From NCBI RefSeq assembly GCF_013393345.1, contig NZ_QJRF01000061.1, positions 372,001 to 436,000 on the forward strand: a stretch of 64,000 nt of DNA, read 5' to 3'. Source of the stretch: Pseudomonas taiwanensis (GTDB lineage Bacteria; Pseudomonadota; Gammaproteobacteria; Pseudomonadales; Pseudomonadaceae). The notes below the pieces were generated by a model. It had not been told where the DNA came from. It searched no databases and saw only the letters and a program-made list of their open reading frames with translations. Each line of letters opens with the position of its first letter. Position 1 is the first letter of the stretch. Below are positions 24,406-33,146 of the stretch, piece by piece. A program made the position numbers and the translations under genes.

Positions 24406-25284
24406 TTATCCGTGTCGGTCGCGAAAGGCCAGGTAGTGCTCCAGGACCTGCTCCGGCGCCTCCGTCTGTGGATAGTGGCCGATGCCTTCGAGCAAGACCG
24501 TGTCAGCGTCCGGGATCAGCTCCCGATAGCGCGCGACCATATGCGCACCGGAGATGGGGTCTACCGCGCCATCGATCACGCGCAGCGGCACCCCGCCCTT
24601 CTGCATGGCCGCCACCCAGCGATCGCGCTGCTGGCGTCGCTCAGGGATGTAGTGGATCAACCGGTGCATGACCGCCGGGCCATCCTGTTCGGCGATGAGG
24701 TGCCAGAAGTCATCCAGCTCCGCCTCAGTGGGTTGTGTGGACGGGCCGAACACCTGGGCGAAGCTGGCGGCCAGCTTGCGACGGGAGAACAGTCGCCCGA
24801 CCAGCCCGCCGATGGGGCTGAGCAGGAGCTTCTGCACCAGCACCGGCCGGTGGGTTTCCGGGAACAGGCCGCCGTTGAGGAAGACGCAGCTGGCCAGGTT
24901 GAACCGCCCTTCGTGGTGCCGCGCCAGCAGTTCCTGGGCGACGCTGTCGCCGTAGTCGTGGGCGAGCAGGTGCACCGGTCCAGTCACATCCAGATGGACG
25001 AGCAGCGCCTGCTTCAGGTCCGCCTGTTCCAGCAGTCGGTAATCATGGCCGCGCGGCTTGTCCGAGTAACCGAAGCCGAGCATGTCGCAGGCAATGACGC
25101 GAAAGCGCCTCGCCAGTGGTGCCCAGAGGTAGTGCCAATCCCAGGAGGCCGTGGGGAAGCCGTGGATCAGCAACAGCGGCTCGCCCTCCCCCGCCATCCA
25201 GAAGCGGATGCGTTGCCCGCGGAAATCCATCTCCCGCGCCTGGGCGCGCCAGTCGCCCAGGGGGATCCCGGACAGCGCCGTCAC
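24406..25284 (-). CDS. Alpha/beta hydrolase, epoxide hydrolase or dehalogenase type
   Basis: 292 aa. Oxyanion-hole HGFPTASWDW, nucleophile region LLAHDYGDSVAQ with Asp in the place of the usual Ser, and catalytic His in GIGHYPQTE. Nucleophilic Asp marks epoxide hydrolases and haloalkane dehalogenases, which open a ring or a C-halogen bond through an alkyl-enzyme ester. Its start overlaps the aldolase gene stop by 4 bp (ATGA), so the two are coupled. Substrate unknown. Confidence 0.87.
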   Translation of the reverse strand: MTALSGIPLGDWRAQAREMDFRGQRIRFWMAGEGEPLLLIHGFPTASWDWHYLWAPLARRFRVIACDMLGFGYSDKPRGHDYRLLEQADLKQALLVHLDVTGPVHLLAHDYGDSVAQELLARHHEGRFNLASCVFLNGGLFPETHRPVLVQKLLLSPIGGLVGRLFSRRKLAASFAQVFGPSTQPTEAELDDFWHLIAEQDGPAVMHRLIHYIPERRQQRDRWVAAMQKGGVPLRVIDGAVDPISGAHMVARYRELIPDADTVLLEGIGHYPQTEAPEQVLEHYLAFRDRHG

Positions 25285-26063
25285 TGGTCGTATCCGGGCA
25301 TCTGCTGATCGAGCTTGCGCAGCAGCGCCGGCCAGGGCAAGGCGCCGCCCATGCCGGTGGAGGTTTTCATTACGCCGGCAATCATCGCGCGGGCGCCGTC
25401 GAGGATCTGTTGCGGGATGTGGATGAGTTCGCCGCCACCGGCCTGGGCCATCACCTGGATTTCGCAGGCGCGCTGCATCGTGAACATGCCGAGGAAGGCG
25501 TCGGCGATGGAGCCGAAGGCAGTGAGCAGGCCGTGGTTGGGCAGGATCATGAAGTTGGCCTGGCCGAGGTCGGCCTGCAGGCGGGCCTTCTCATCGTGGT
25601 TCAGCGCGACGCCTTCGTAGCCGTGATAGGCCAGGCTGGCGAGGACGAACAGCGACTGCTGGGAAAGCGGCAGCAGGCCGTTCTTCTGCGCCGACACGGC
25701 GATACCGGCCGAGGTGTGGATATGCAGTACGCAGCCCACGTCCGGACGCACTTCGTGCACGGCGCTGTGGATGGTGTAGCCGGCCGGGTTGATGTCGTAG
25801 GGGCTGTCCATCAGCTTGTTGCCGGCCAGGTCGATCTTCACCAGGCTGGACGCGGTGATCTCATGGAACATCAGCCCGTAAGGGTTGATCAGGAAATCTT
25901 CGGTGCCGGGCACCTTGGCGGAGATGTGGGTGAAGATCAGGTCATCCCAGCCGTACAGGGCGATCAGGCGGTAGCAGGCGGCCAGATCGACACGGGTCTG
26001 CCATTCGGCGGCGGACACCTGGTCCTTGAGGTGGAGTGACGGGAGGGCTTGGGCGGCGGTCAT
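25281..26063 (-). CDS. Class II aldolase/adducin family protein
   Basis: 260 aa. Adducin/aldolase fold with zinc ligands HIHT (about residue 118) and a later His (NHGL), plus THISAKVPGTEDFLINPYG near the start. Such enzymes cleave or decarboxylate sugar phosphates or related acids with a divalent metal. It is the first gene of the aldolase-hydrolase pair and may be co-transcribed with downstream genes. No close substrate assignment is possible. Confidence 0.88.
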   Translation of the reverse strand: MTAAQALPSLHLKDQVSAAEWQTRVDLAACYRLIALYGWDDLIFTHISAKVPGTEDFLINPYGLMFHEITASSLVKIDLAGNKLMDSPYDINPAGYTIHSAVHEVRPDVGCVLHIHTSAGIAVSAQKNGLLPLSQQSLFVLASLAYHGYEGVALNHDEKARLQADLGQANFMILPNHGLLTAFGSIADAFLGMFTMQRACEIQVMAQAGGGELIHIPQQILDGARAMIAGVMKTSTGMGGALPWPALLRKLDQQMPGYDQ

Positions 26064-26157
26064 GGCGAAACCTCGTTGTTGTTATGTGTCCGGGGAGTCT
26101 AGCCACGGGCTGCCACGACGATAGTCGCCTTGGCAGCCAGCTTAATGGCCTTGCGGG

Positions 26158-26844
26158 TCAGATCAGGGAGGCCACCAGCGGCGCGGCGAAGAGGTTGAGC
26201 AGGCCCATGAGGACCATCACCAGGCCGGCGACGGTGCCCTCTTCACGCCCAACTTCCTGTGCCCGGCTCACGCCCGCACCGTGGGCTCCCACGCCGAACA
26301 GGGCGCCGCGGGCCAGGGCGCTGCGCAGGGGCAGCCAGCGGATCAGCAGGCTACCGGCCAGTGCGCCGAATACCCCGGTGAGCATGACGAACACGGCCGT
26401 CAGCTCGGGTACGCCGCCCAGGTCCTCGGCCACCGGCATGGCGAAAGGCGTGGTGATGGAACGTGGCACCAGCGACAGGCTCACCTGCGACTCCAGCGCC
26501 AGGGCATTGGCCAGCCACCAGGAGCTGGCGATAGCGACCGCGCTGCCGGCCAGCATGCCCAGCAGCAGCGCCGGCCAGTGACGGGCAAGCAGATTGCGCT
26601 GCTGCCAGATCGGCACGGCGAAGGCCACGGTTGCGGGCCCCAGCAGCGCCATCAGCCAGTGGGTCGCACCGGCGTATTCGGCGTAGGCGGTATGCAGCGG
26701 CACGGCCACGACGAGCAGCAGCGCCGGCACGAAGATCAGCGGCGACAGCAGGTAGCGGCCGGTACGCCGGTACATCCAGCGGCTGGCCAGGTACCCGGAA
26801 AGGGTCAGCGCCAGCCAGAACCAGGACATGGGTTCAATGTTCAT
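26158..26844 (-). CDS. lrgB: LrgB-family membrane protein
   Basis: 228 aa with seven or more hydrophobic segments and the LrgB core LVPRSITTPFAMPVAEDLGG and LTGVFGALAG. With LrgA it forms a murein-hydrolase-exporter or pyruvate/acetate-transport-linked pair. The gene overlaps lrgA by 11 bp downstream on the same strand. A LysR regulator lies divergently next to it. Confidence 0.9.
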   Translation of the reverse strand: MNIEPMSWFWLALTLSGYLASRWMYRRTGRYLLSPLIFVPALLLVVAVPLHTAYAEYAGATHWLMALLGPATVAFAVPIWQQRNLLARHWPALLLGMLAGSAVAIASSWWLANALALESQVSLSLVPRSITTPFAMPVAEDLGGVPELTAVFVMLTGVFGALAGSLLIRWLPLRSALARGALFGVGAHGAGVSRAQEVGREEGTVAGLVMVLMGLLNLFAAPLVASLI

Positions 26845-27220
26845 GGCGCATCCTCCAGCGGCAAACGACTTCCACGGTCAGCGCGGTGGCCAGCATGACC
26901 AGCAAGGTGCTGGCGCCGATCACCAGCAGGATGCGCAGTCCCTCCTGGCGCAGCAGCGCGCCGTAGTCGAGCAGGCTCATCAACGCCGGGATGAAGAACA
27001 GCAGCATCTCGGCCATCAGCAGTCCGGCACCCAGTTGCAGCGCCGCAGGTTTCACCCAGCCAGTCGCGAAGGCCGTCAGCAGCAGGCCGAGGCCGATCAC
27101 GCCACCCGGAATCGGCCAGCCCAGCGCCGTCGCCAGCGTGCAGCCCAGGACGTAGAGGCCCAGGAGCACGACGAGTTCAGCGGCGAGACGGGTGATATGG
27201 AGCAGGCGGGAACGGTTCAT
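26834..27220 (-). CDS. lrgA: CidA/LrgA-family membrane protein
   Basis: About 128 aa, four TM segments with the family sequence PIPGGVIGLGLLLTAF and MAEMLLFFIPALMSLLDYG. CidA/LrgA proteins resemble holins and modulate autolysis or small-acid transport with LrgB. The ATG at 27220 has GAGGG upstream; the longer frame to 27268 overlaps the promoter. The LysR gene starts 96 bp away in the other direction, so it probably controls this pair. Confidence 0.9.
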   Translation of the reverse strand: MNRSRLLHITRLAAELVVLLGLYVLGCTLATALGWPIPGGVIGLGLLLTAFATGWVKPAALQLGAGLLMAEMLLFFIPALMSLLDYGALLRQEGLRILLVIGASTLLVMLATALTVEVVCRWRMRHEH

Positions 27221-27316
27221 GGCGGTGACCCTCGGTACTGGTGGCCAGATTAGGTCCGCGCCTATCATCCCAAAAGCGAATTGTTCGACTTGCAGCCATT
27301 CGAGATTGGAATAGCC

Positions 27317-28255
27317 ATGGAATTCCGCCAGTTACGCAGCTTCGTCGAGGTGGTCCGCCAGGGCGGCTTCACCCAGGCCGGCAAGACCCTGCATGCCACC
27401 CAATCCACCATCAGCAAGCAGGTGGCCCAGCTGGAGCAGCGGCTGGGCGTGCAACTGCTGGAGCGCAGTGGTCCGCACCTGCGCCTGACCGACTCCGGCG
27501 CCGTGGTGCTGCGCCATGCCGAGGACATGTTGCGCCAGCGTCAGGACCTGCATAGCGAGCTGGACGATCTCAGCCAGCTGCGGCGAGGCGAGCTGCGCCT
27601 TGGGTTACCGCTGCTGGGCGGTGAAGTGCTGTTCGCCGAGTTGTTCTCCGAGTACCGGCGGCGTTACCCGAACATCGTGGTGCGGCTGTTCGAAGGTGGC
27701 AGCAAGCTGATGGAAGAGGCGTTGCTGCAGGGGGAGCTGGAACTGGCTGGCAGCCTCACGCCGAGCGATTCGGCCCTGGAGTACCAGCCCTTCTGCAACG
27801 AACCGCTGGATATCCTCGTGCCTGAGGATCATCCGCTGGCCGGCGAGGAAAGCCTGGCCCTCGCTCAATTGGCCGACTCGCCTTTCCTGCTCTATCAGCA
27901 GAGCTTCACCCTCAACGATCGCTTGCTGCTGGCCTGCCAACAGGCCGGCTTCACGCCGCGCGAAGTGGGCCGCAGTGGCCAGGCGGACTTCCTCGCCGCG
28001 CTGGTCGCCGCTGGCCAGGGCGTGGTGCTGCTGCCGCGCATCGTCGCCCGCCCGCTGCAGCGCCCCGGCCTGCGCCTGGTGCCGCTGCGCGAGCCGGACC
28101 TGCGTTGGGACATCGCTTTCGTCTGGCGACGCGGCGCCTACCTGTCACGGGCCGCGCAGGCGTGGCTGGAGTTGTTGCGGGAGTATTCGCCGCTGAACCG
28201 GCCCGATGGCACGGCACAACTGCGTGGGGTTGGTCTGGCTCCGAACGGTGGATGA
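27317..28255 (+). CDS. LysR-family transcriptional regulator
   Basis: 312 aa. N-terminal winged HTH (FRQLRSFVEVVRQGGFTQAG, ATQSTISKQVAQLEQRLGV) and a C-terminal periplasmic-binding-like effector domain (GQADFLAALVAAGQGVVLLP). It is divergent from lrgAB, a usual arrangement for a LysR protein controlling its neighbour. The start at 27317 has a weak GGA upstream; an in-frame alternative lies at 27281. Confidence 0.92.
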   Translation: MEFRQLRSFVEVVRQGGFTQAGKTLHATQSTISKQVAQLEQRLGVQLLERSGPHLRLTDSGAVVLRHAEDMLRQRQDLHSELDDLSQLRRGELRLGLPLLGGEVLFAELFSEYRRRYPNIVVRLFEGGSKLMEEALLQGELELAGSLTPSDSALEYQPFCNEPLDILVPEDHPLAGEESLALAQLADSPFLLYQQSFTLNDRLLLACQQAGFTPREVGRSGQADFLAALVAAGQGVVLLPRIVARPLQRPGLRLVPLREPDLRWDIAFVWRRGAYLSRAAQAWLELLREYSPLNRPDGTAQLRGVGLAPNGG

Positions 28256-28496
28256 AAAAAGCGTCATCCACCCTACGGCAGGACTTCGTCCTGCAATCGC
28301 GAATGAATTCGCTCCCACAGGAAAAGCGAGATCGTAGGGTGGACCACGCTTCACCGGTCCACCATTTGGGAGTTTGGACGGGCACCGAATGAAGGCCAAG
28401 CACCTTTGTAGGAGCGAATTCATTCGCGAAGGACCGCGAAGCGGGCTCCACCTCCATTCGCGAATGAATTCGCCCCCACAGCAAAGCTAAGCAGGA
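28256..28496. repeat. Intergenic palindromic repeats
   Basis: Contains GCGAATGAATTCGCTCCCAC (about 28300-28319), TGTAGGAGCGAATTCATTCG (about 28406-28425) and GCGAATGAATTCGCCCCCAC (about 28460-28479) units, with TAGGGTGGACCACGCTTCAC and TCCACCATTT between. No ORF. Confidence 0.7.
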
Positions 28497-28955
28497 TCAG
28501 ATCAGCGCGCGATCCAGCAACGGCCAGCCCCGCTGGGCCTGGGGGTCATCGGCCAGCAGGCGGAAGCCGGCGAATTCGAAGCCCGGCGCCACGTTGCAAC
28601 CCACCAGGGTGTACGCACCGAGCGCGCGGGCGGCCTGCCACGCGTGGGCGGGTACGGTGCGCTGGGGCAGACTGCCCTCCTCCACCGGACCCAGGATTTC
28701 CCGACGGACCTCGTCGGGAGATTCGGCAATCAGCAATTCCAGCGGCTCGCCCTCGTAGAAATGCCAGATCTCGTCGGCATCCACCCGATGCCAGCGGCTA
28801 ACACCGCCCTGCGGCAACAGGAAGAAAATCGCTGACGACGCCGCACGGCCACCCGGCAAAGCCTGGGCCGACTCGAACACCCGGCGGTAGAAGCCTCCCT
28901 CCGGGTGCGGCAGCAGTTGCAGTTCGCGGATCAGGGTTTCGGCGCGCGGGTGCAT
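28497..28955 (-). CDS. Cupin-like DUF985 protein
   Basis: 152 aa of the DUF985 (Cupin_5) family: LIRELQLLPHPEGGFYRRVF, SAIFFLLPQGGVSRWHRVDA, DEIWHFYEGEPLEL and the metal-ligand-like His residues in WHRVDADEIWHF. Function unknown; some family members bind small ligands. The gene overlaps the flavodoxin gene start by one base (shared at 28955), implying coupled translation. Confidence 0.88.
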   Translation of the reverse strand: MHPRAETLIRELQLLPHPEGGFYRRVFESAQALPGGRAASSAIFFLLPQGGVSRWHRVDADEIWHFYEGEPLELLIAESPDEVRREILGPVEEGSLPQRTVPAHAWQAARALGAYTLVGCNVAPGFEFAGFRLLADDPQAQRGWPLLDRALI

Positions 28956-29404
28956 CAGGCTTTCAGCGCCGCGATGACGCTATTCAGCCAAGGCTCGGCA
29001 TCCAGTTCCGGGGTGACTGTTTCGCTGGCGTCCAGGCGCTGCATCTCCACGACTTCGCGCAGGCCCAGCTCGGCATAGAGCTCGCGCATCATTTCGCCAC
29101 CGCCGCAGTAAACGTCATAGCTGGAATCACCCAGGGCGAGGATGGCACTGGGGCGGCCCCGCCAGTTGGGCAGGCGGTCGCGCAGTTCGTGGAACAGCGG
29201 CAGCAGGTTGTCCGGCAGCTCGCCCATACCGGTGGTGGCGGTTACGGTCAGCAGCGCTTCGGGGTCGAAGGCGACCAGGTCATCCAGGCTCACGCGCGGC
29301 AGGTGACGAGCGTCCAGGCCAGCGGCCTTGAACAGCTTCTCCGCGTGACGGGCGACTTCTTCGGCGGTGCCGTAGACCGAACCGGACAGGATGGCGACTT
29401 TCAT
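28955..29404 (-). CDS. Flavodoxin
   Basis: 149 aa. N-terminal FMN phosphate loop VAILSGSVYGTAEEVA, then TATTGMGELPDN and ALGDSSYDVYCGGGEMM flavin-contact loops, matching MioC-like short flavodoxins. An electron carrier in the cytoplasm. First gene of the flavodoxin-cupin pair, divergent from the LOV gene with about 100 bp between starts. Confidence 0.9.
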   Translation of the reverse strand: MKVAILSGSVYGTAEEVARHAEKLFKAAGLDARHLPRVSLDDLVAFDPEALLTVTATTGMGELPDNLLPLFHELRDRLPNWRGRPSAILALGDSSYDVYCGGGEMMRELYAELGLREVVEMQRLDASETVTPELDAEPWLNSVIAALKA

Positions 29405-29507
29405 GGGTACTCCGAGTCTGGGGCGAAATGCCGCGCATTATGCCGCAACTGGCAGGGCGCGCAGGATGCCTTAGACTGCTCCCGGTCAGGTCGAACGAGC
29501 CGGGAAA

Positions 29508-29954
29508 ATGATCAACGCCAAGCTGCTGCAACTGGTGATAGACGCCTCCAACGACGGCATCGTGGTCGCCGAACAGGAGGGTGAGGACAACATCCTGATC
29601 TATGCCAACGCCGCGTTCGAGCGCCTGACCGGCTACCCCCGCGACGAAATCCTCTACCAGGACTGCCGCTTCCTCCAGGGCCAGGACCGCAACCAGCTGG
29701 GCCTTGCCGCCATCCGCCAGGCACTCCGCAGCGGCCAACCGTGCCGGCAGATCCTGCGCAACTACCGCAAGGACGGCAGCGCCTTCTGGAACGAGCTGTC
29801 CATCACCCCCGTGCTCAACGAATCCGACCAGCTCACCTATTTCATCGGCATCCAGAAGGACGTCACCGAGCAGGTCGAAGCCCGCCAGCGCGTGCGCGAA
29901 TTGGAAGCGGAAGTGGCGGCGCTCAGATCAGAACTTGCAGAACTCAAAGCGTAG
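29508..29954 (+). CDS. Short LOV-domain blue-light photoreceptor
   Basis: 148 aa: a PAS/LOV core with the photoactive Cys in the variant motif YQDCRFLQG (family GxNCRFLQ) and other flavin-binding residues (NYRKDGSAFWNELSITPV, YFIGIQKDVT). N-terminal MINAKLLQLVIDASNDGIVV and the C-terminal coiled-coil helix (RVRELEAEVAALRSELAELK) closely match remembered P. putida SB1-LOV. The protein lacks any output domain and probably acts by dimer rearrangement and protein contact. Its stop codon is given by a GTAGGAGC repeat that follows. It is convergent with a MerR/LitR-type gene, the reported partner class. Confidence 0.92.
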   Translation: MINAKLLQLVIDASNDGIVVAEQEGEDNILIYANAAFERLTGYPRDEILYQDCRFLQGQDRNQLGLAAIRQALRSGQPCRQILRNYRKDGSAFWNELSITPVLNESDQLTYFIGIQKDVTEQVEARQRVRELEAEVAALRSELAELKA

Positions 29955-30014
29955 GAGCGAGCTTGCTCGCGAAGCCTTGTGACTGGGTCATTCGCGAGCA
30001 GAGCTCGCTCCTAC
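29951..30014. repeat. GTAGGAGCGAGC palindrome between the LOV and MerR genes
   Basis: GTAGGAGCGAGCTTGCTCGC faces GCGAGCAGAGCTCGCTCCTAC across about 20 bp. It lies between two convergent genes and contains the LOV stop (29952-29954). It may serve as a bidirectional terminator-like hairpin; no T run is present. Confidence 0.75.
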
Positions 30015-30018
30015 AAGG

Positions 30019-30996
30019 TCAGGTATCCAGGTGCCCGGAGAGGAATTGGCGCAAACGCCGCTGCATCAGGCGTCCCTCACTGCCCAAGCAGGCCACCGGC
30101 GTGCCATCGAGTTCCTCACTCAGCAGATCGGCGGTTTCGCCCGCCAGCGCCAGGGGGCAGTCGAGCCCGAGGGCCAGGCGATTGAGCTGCTGGGCCAGGT
30201 CGTCGGCCGGAGGCTGATTGGAGAACAGCACCAGCGCCTGGGGCTGAAGCTTGCCGCAGACCATCGGCAGTTCGGCCAGCGGCTGGCCGAGACCCAGTAC
30301 ATTGATCGCCACCTCGCTGCTGCCCAGCAGCAGGCCCGCCACCAGCAGCTCCAGCTCACGCCCCTGCCCGGGCAACGGCGCCAGCAGCACCCGCGCCTGC
30401 TGGCCAGTGCGGGCCAGCTGCAAGCGCTGCAGGACGCGAGCGCGAAGGAAGCTGTCGAAGAACACCCACTCGCTGCCACGGCCGAATTCGTCCTGACGCA
30501 ACAACAATGCTTGCCACACCGGCATCAGCACATCGGCGAATGCCACATGCAAGGGATAGGTGGAAAACACCTGGCCATAGACCCGTTCCAGCTCGGCTTC
30601 GTCCAGGCTCGACACGGCGCTGCGCACCTGGGCGCGCCGCTCGCTCCACTCTCCCACCGCCGAATCCTGGAGGATCGGTGCCAATGGCGCCCTGGCCGCG
30701 TTGCTGCGCGCCAGCAACTTGCCCACCTTGCTCACCGAAACACCGCGCTCGATCCAGGCGAGGATGCTACGCACCGCCTCGACGTCCGCCAGGGAATAGA
30801 GCCGGTGGCCGCTGTCGGTGCGTGTCGGCTGGATCAGCCCGTAGCGCCGCTCCCAGGCCCGCAGGGTGACCGGGTTCACGCCCGTCAGGCGCGACACTTC
30901 CCGGATCGGGAAAAGGTCTTCCTGTTTCAGGGCGCGGGACGCGAGGGATGCACCGGATTCGGTCATGGCAGCGGAATCGTCAGGGGGAAGATTCAC
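30019..30996 (-). CDS. MerR-family regulator, class II LitR/PplR type
   Basis: About 325 aa. N-terminal winged HTH (FPIREVSRLTGVNPVTLRAWERR, then DSGHRLYSLADVEAVRSI) and a long C-terminal region like the B12-binding half of CarH/LitR (LLAPLPGQGRELELLVAGLL) but without a clear DxHxxG cobalamin motif. That is what is reported for class II LitR (PplR) proteins of P. putida, which act with SB-LOV receptors. The GTG at 30996 with AAGGA upstream is the chosen start; ATG 30966 and GTG 31041 are alternatives. Convergent with the LOV gene and divergent from 31200-31769. Confidence 0.85.
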   Translation of the reverse strand: MNLPPDDSAAMTESGASLASRALKQEDLFPIREVSRLTGVNPVTLRAWERRYGLIQPTRTDSGHRLYSLADVEAVRSILAWIERGVSVSKVGKLLARSNAARAPLAPILQDSAVGEWSERRAQVRSAVSSLDEAELERVYGQVFSTYPLHVAFADVLMPVWQALLLRQDEFGRGSEWVFFDSFLRARVLQRLQLARTGQQARVLLAPLPGQGRELELLVAGLLLGSSEVAINVLGLGQPLAELPMVCGKLQPQALVLFSNQPPADDLAQQLNRLALGLDCPLALAGETADLLSEELDGTPVACLGSEGRLMQRRLRQFLSGHLDT

Positions 30997-31199
30997 GCAG
31001 TTTAATCCTTGTTGCGGGGATTCCAATTGGCTGCAGGCCACGGCAGGCGCGGCACGACCTGCCGGTCATCCTTCGCGCTGGCGCTTTGCGGAAAAAACGG
31101 AATAATCCTTGCCTCAATTTCAACGCAGCCCACCACCCCGGCGCTGCGTGATGTGCCACTGCCCTATCCGGGCGGGCACCGGTTGCAAGGAGATACACA

Positions 31200-31769
31200 A
31201 TGTCTGCCGATCCCGTCACCCTCATGGTGGCCCGCCGCGTCGCCCGCGAGCGCTACCGCGACTTCATGGCCTGGCTGCGCGAAGGCGAGCTACTGGCCGC
31301 CGACTTCCCTGGTTATCTTGGTTCGGGCGTGCTGGCGCCGCCGCCGGATGATGACGAATTCCAGATGATCTTCCGCTTCGCCGATGAGCCGACCCTGGCT
31401 GCCTGGGAGCACTCCGCTTCTCGCCGCGCCTGGCTTGCACGCGGCACCGGCCTGTTCGAGCAGCCGCACGAGCATCGCGCCCTGGGCCTGGACGCCTGGT
31501 TCGGCAAGGCCGAACAACGGCCGCCGCGCTGGAAGCAGAGCGTGGCCATCTGGCTGGCCTTCTTCCCCGTTTCCCTGGCCTTCAACCTGTTGTTCGGCGG
31601 CTGGCTGGGCGACTTGCCGCTGGCCATGCGGATACTGCTCAGCACCCTGGTGCTGACGCCGCTGATGACCTACTGGTTCATCCCACTTTCAACCCGTCTG
31701 CTGGCGCCCTGGCTGCGGGGTGATCGCGCCGCCATCGCACGCAATCAGACGGCAGCGCAGCCACGCTGA
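31200..31769 (+). CDS. Antibiotic biosynthesis monooxygenase-like protein with membrane tail
   Basis: 189 aa. Residues 5-100 form an ABM ferredoxin-like domain (VTLMVARRVARERYRDFMAWL, FRFADEPTLAAWEHS). About 110-165 hold two TM segments (VAIWLAFFPVSLAFNLLFGG; LLSTLVLTPLMTYWFIPLST). The AAGGAGATACACA leader gives a strong Shine-Dalgarno. Monooxygenase function is not implied by the fold. It lies between the MerR regulator and folM in the same direction as the fol operon, but a separate promoter precedes folM. Confidence 0.85.
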   Translation: MSADPVTLMVARRVARERYRDFMAWLREGELLAADFPGYLGSGVLAPPPDDDEFQMIFRFADEPTLAAWEHSASRRAWLARGTGLFEQPHEHRALGLDAWFGKAEQRPPRWKQSVAIWLAFFPVSLAFNLLFGGWLGDLPLAMRILLSTLVLTPLMTYWFIPLSTRLLAPWLRGDRAAIARNQTAAQPR

Positions 31770-31787
31770 AGCTCGCCGTTTGGGGAT

Positions 31788-31814
31788 TTGTACAACCCCC
31801 ACCCCTGGTATAAC
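31788..31814 (+). promoter_or_regulatory. folM promoter with PplR/LitR-type operator
   Basis: TGTACA (31789-31794), exactly 12 bp, then GGTATA (31807-31812). The P. putida PplR1 consensus as I recall it is T(G/A)TACA-N12-TGTA(C/T)A, so 11 of 12 conserved positions fit. The site overlaps a promoter-like TTGTAC (31788-31793) and TATAAC (31809-31814), 15 bp apart, so a bound regulator would block transcription. It lies 36 bp before the folM start. Confidence 0.6.
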
Positions 31815-31849
31815 GTGGCCGGCCATGGTCCTCAGATTTCGAGGCGTCG

Positions 31850-32560
31850 ATGAGCCGACCCGCTGCCCCCATCCTGATCACCGGCGCCAGCCAGCGCGTC
31901 GGCCTCTACTGTGCCGAACGGCTGCTGGACGAGGGCCAGCCAGTGATCATCAGCTACCGCACCGAGCGCGACGGCGTGCAGCACCTGCGCGAACGCGGCG
32001 CCTTGGCGCTGCAGGCGGACTTTTCCAGCGAAGCCGGCATCCTCGCGTTCATTGCTGAACTCAAGGGCTGCACCGACGGCCTGCGTGCCATCGTCCACAA
32101 CGCCTCGGACTGGTTGACCGAGGCGCCGGGGCATGAAGCCGAGGCCTTCCAGCGCATGTTCAGCGTGCACATGCTGGCGCCCTACCTGATCAACCTGCAT
32201 TGCGAGGAACTGCTGCGCCGCAGCAGCCCGGCGGACATCATCCACCTCAGTGACGACGTGGCGCGCCGTGGCAGCGAAAAGCGCATCGCCTACTGCGCCA
32301 GCAAGGCCGGGCTGGACAACCTCACGCTATCCTTTGCTTCGCGCTTCGCCCCGTACATCAAGGTCAACGGCATCGCCCCGGCACTGGTGATGTTCAATGC
32401 CGATGACGACGACGCCTATCGCAAGAAGACCCTGGCAAAATCGGCGCTGGGCATCGAACCCGGCCCGCAGGTGGTCTACCAGGGCCTGCGCTACCTCCTG
32501 GACAACCCCTACGTCACTGGAACGACACTGACCCTCAACGGCGGCCGCCATCTCAAGTAA
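31850..32560 (+). CDS. folM: Dihydromonapterin reductase FolM
   Basis: 236 aa SDR. Cofactor motif [19 protein letters not shown] with the SQR variant of FolM/PTR1, NAS in IVHNASDWL, and catalytic Tyr/Lys in [13 protein letters not shown]. It reduces dihydromonapterin to tetrahydromonapterin with NADPH, providing the cofactor of phenylalanine hydroxylase in pseudomonads. It starts the folM-folE-folX operon, 23 bp before folE. The promoter carries a PplR/LitR-type operator. Confidence 0.92.
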   Translation: MSRPAAPILITGASQRVGLYCAERLLDEGQPVIISYRTERDGVQHLRERGALALQADFSSEAGILAFIAELKGCTDGLRAIVHNASDWLTEAPGHEAEAFQRMFSVHMLAPYLINLHCEELLRRSSPADIIHLSDDVARRGSEKRIAYCASKAGLDNLTLSFASRFAPYIKVNGIAPALVMFNADDDDAYRKKTLAKSALGIEPGPQVVYQGLRYLLDNPYVTGTTLTLNGGRHLK

Positions 32561-32582
32561 GGCGACTGCAAGGACTGCCACC

Positions 32583-33143
32583 ATGAGCGACGAGCTGCCC
32601 CGGCACTACCGGGAAATCCTGCTGGGCCTGGGCGAAGATCCGGACCGCGAGGGCCTGCGCGATACGCCCAAGCGCGCCGCCAAGGCCATGCGCTACCTCT
32701 GCCACGGCTACGAGCAGAGCCTGGAGGAGATCGTCAACGGTGCGCTGTTCGCCTCGGACAATGACGAGATGGTCACGGTCAAGGACATCGAGCTCTATTC
32801 CCTCTGCGAACACCACCTGCTGCCCTTCATCGGCAAGGCCCATGTGGCGTACATTCCCACCGGCAAGGTGCTGGGGCTGTCGAAGGTCGCGCGGATCGTC
32901 GACATGTTCGCCCGCCGCCTGCAGATCCAGGAGAACCTCACCCGCCAGATCGCCGATGCGCTGCAGAAGGTGACCGGCGCCGCCGGCGTGGCGGTAGTGA
33001 TCGAAGCCAAGCACATGTGCATGATGATGCGCGGCGTGGAGAAGCAGAACTCGGTGATGAGCACCTCGGTGATGCTGGGCGCCTTCAGGGAGTCCCAGAA
33101 CACCCGCCACGAATTCCTGAAATTGATCAATCGGAGCAACTAG
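32583..33143 (+). CDS. folE: GTP cyclohydrolase I FolE
   Basis: 186 aa. Zinc site Cys75 and His78 ([12 protein letters not shown]) and Cys146 (HMCMMMRGV), plus [16 protein letters not shown], all of classical type I. It converts GTP to dihydroneopterin triphosphate, the first step of folate and monapterin synthesis. It lies between folM and folX, indicating use in pterin cofactor supply rather than a housekeeping folate role; another folE copy elsewhere is likely but unseen. Confidence 0.95.
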   Translation: MSDELPRHYREILLGLGEDPDREGLRDTPKRAAKAMRYLCHGYEQSLEEIVNGALFASDNDEMVTVKDIELYSLCEHHLLPFIGKAHVAYIPTGKVLGLSKVARIVDMFARRLQIQENLTRQIADALQKVTGAAGVAVVIEAKHMCMMMRGVEKQNSVMSTSVMLGAFRESQNTRHEFLKLINRSN

Positions 33144-33146
33144 AGC

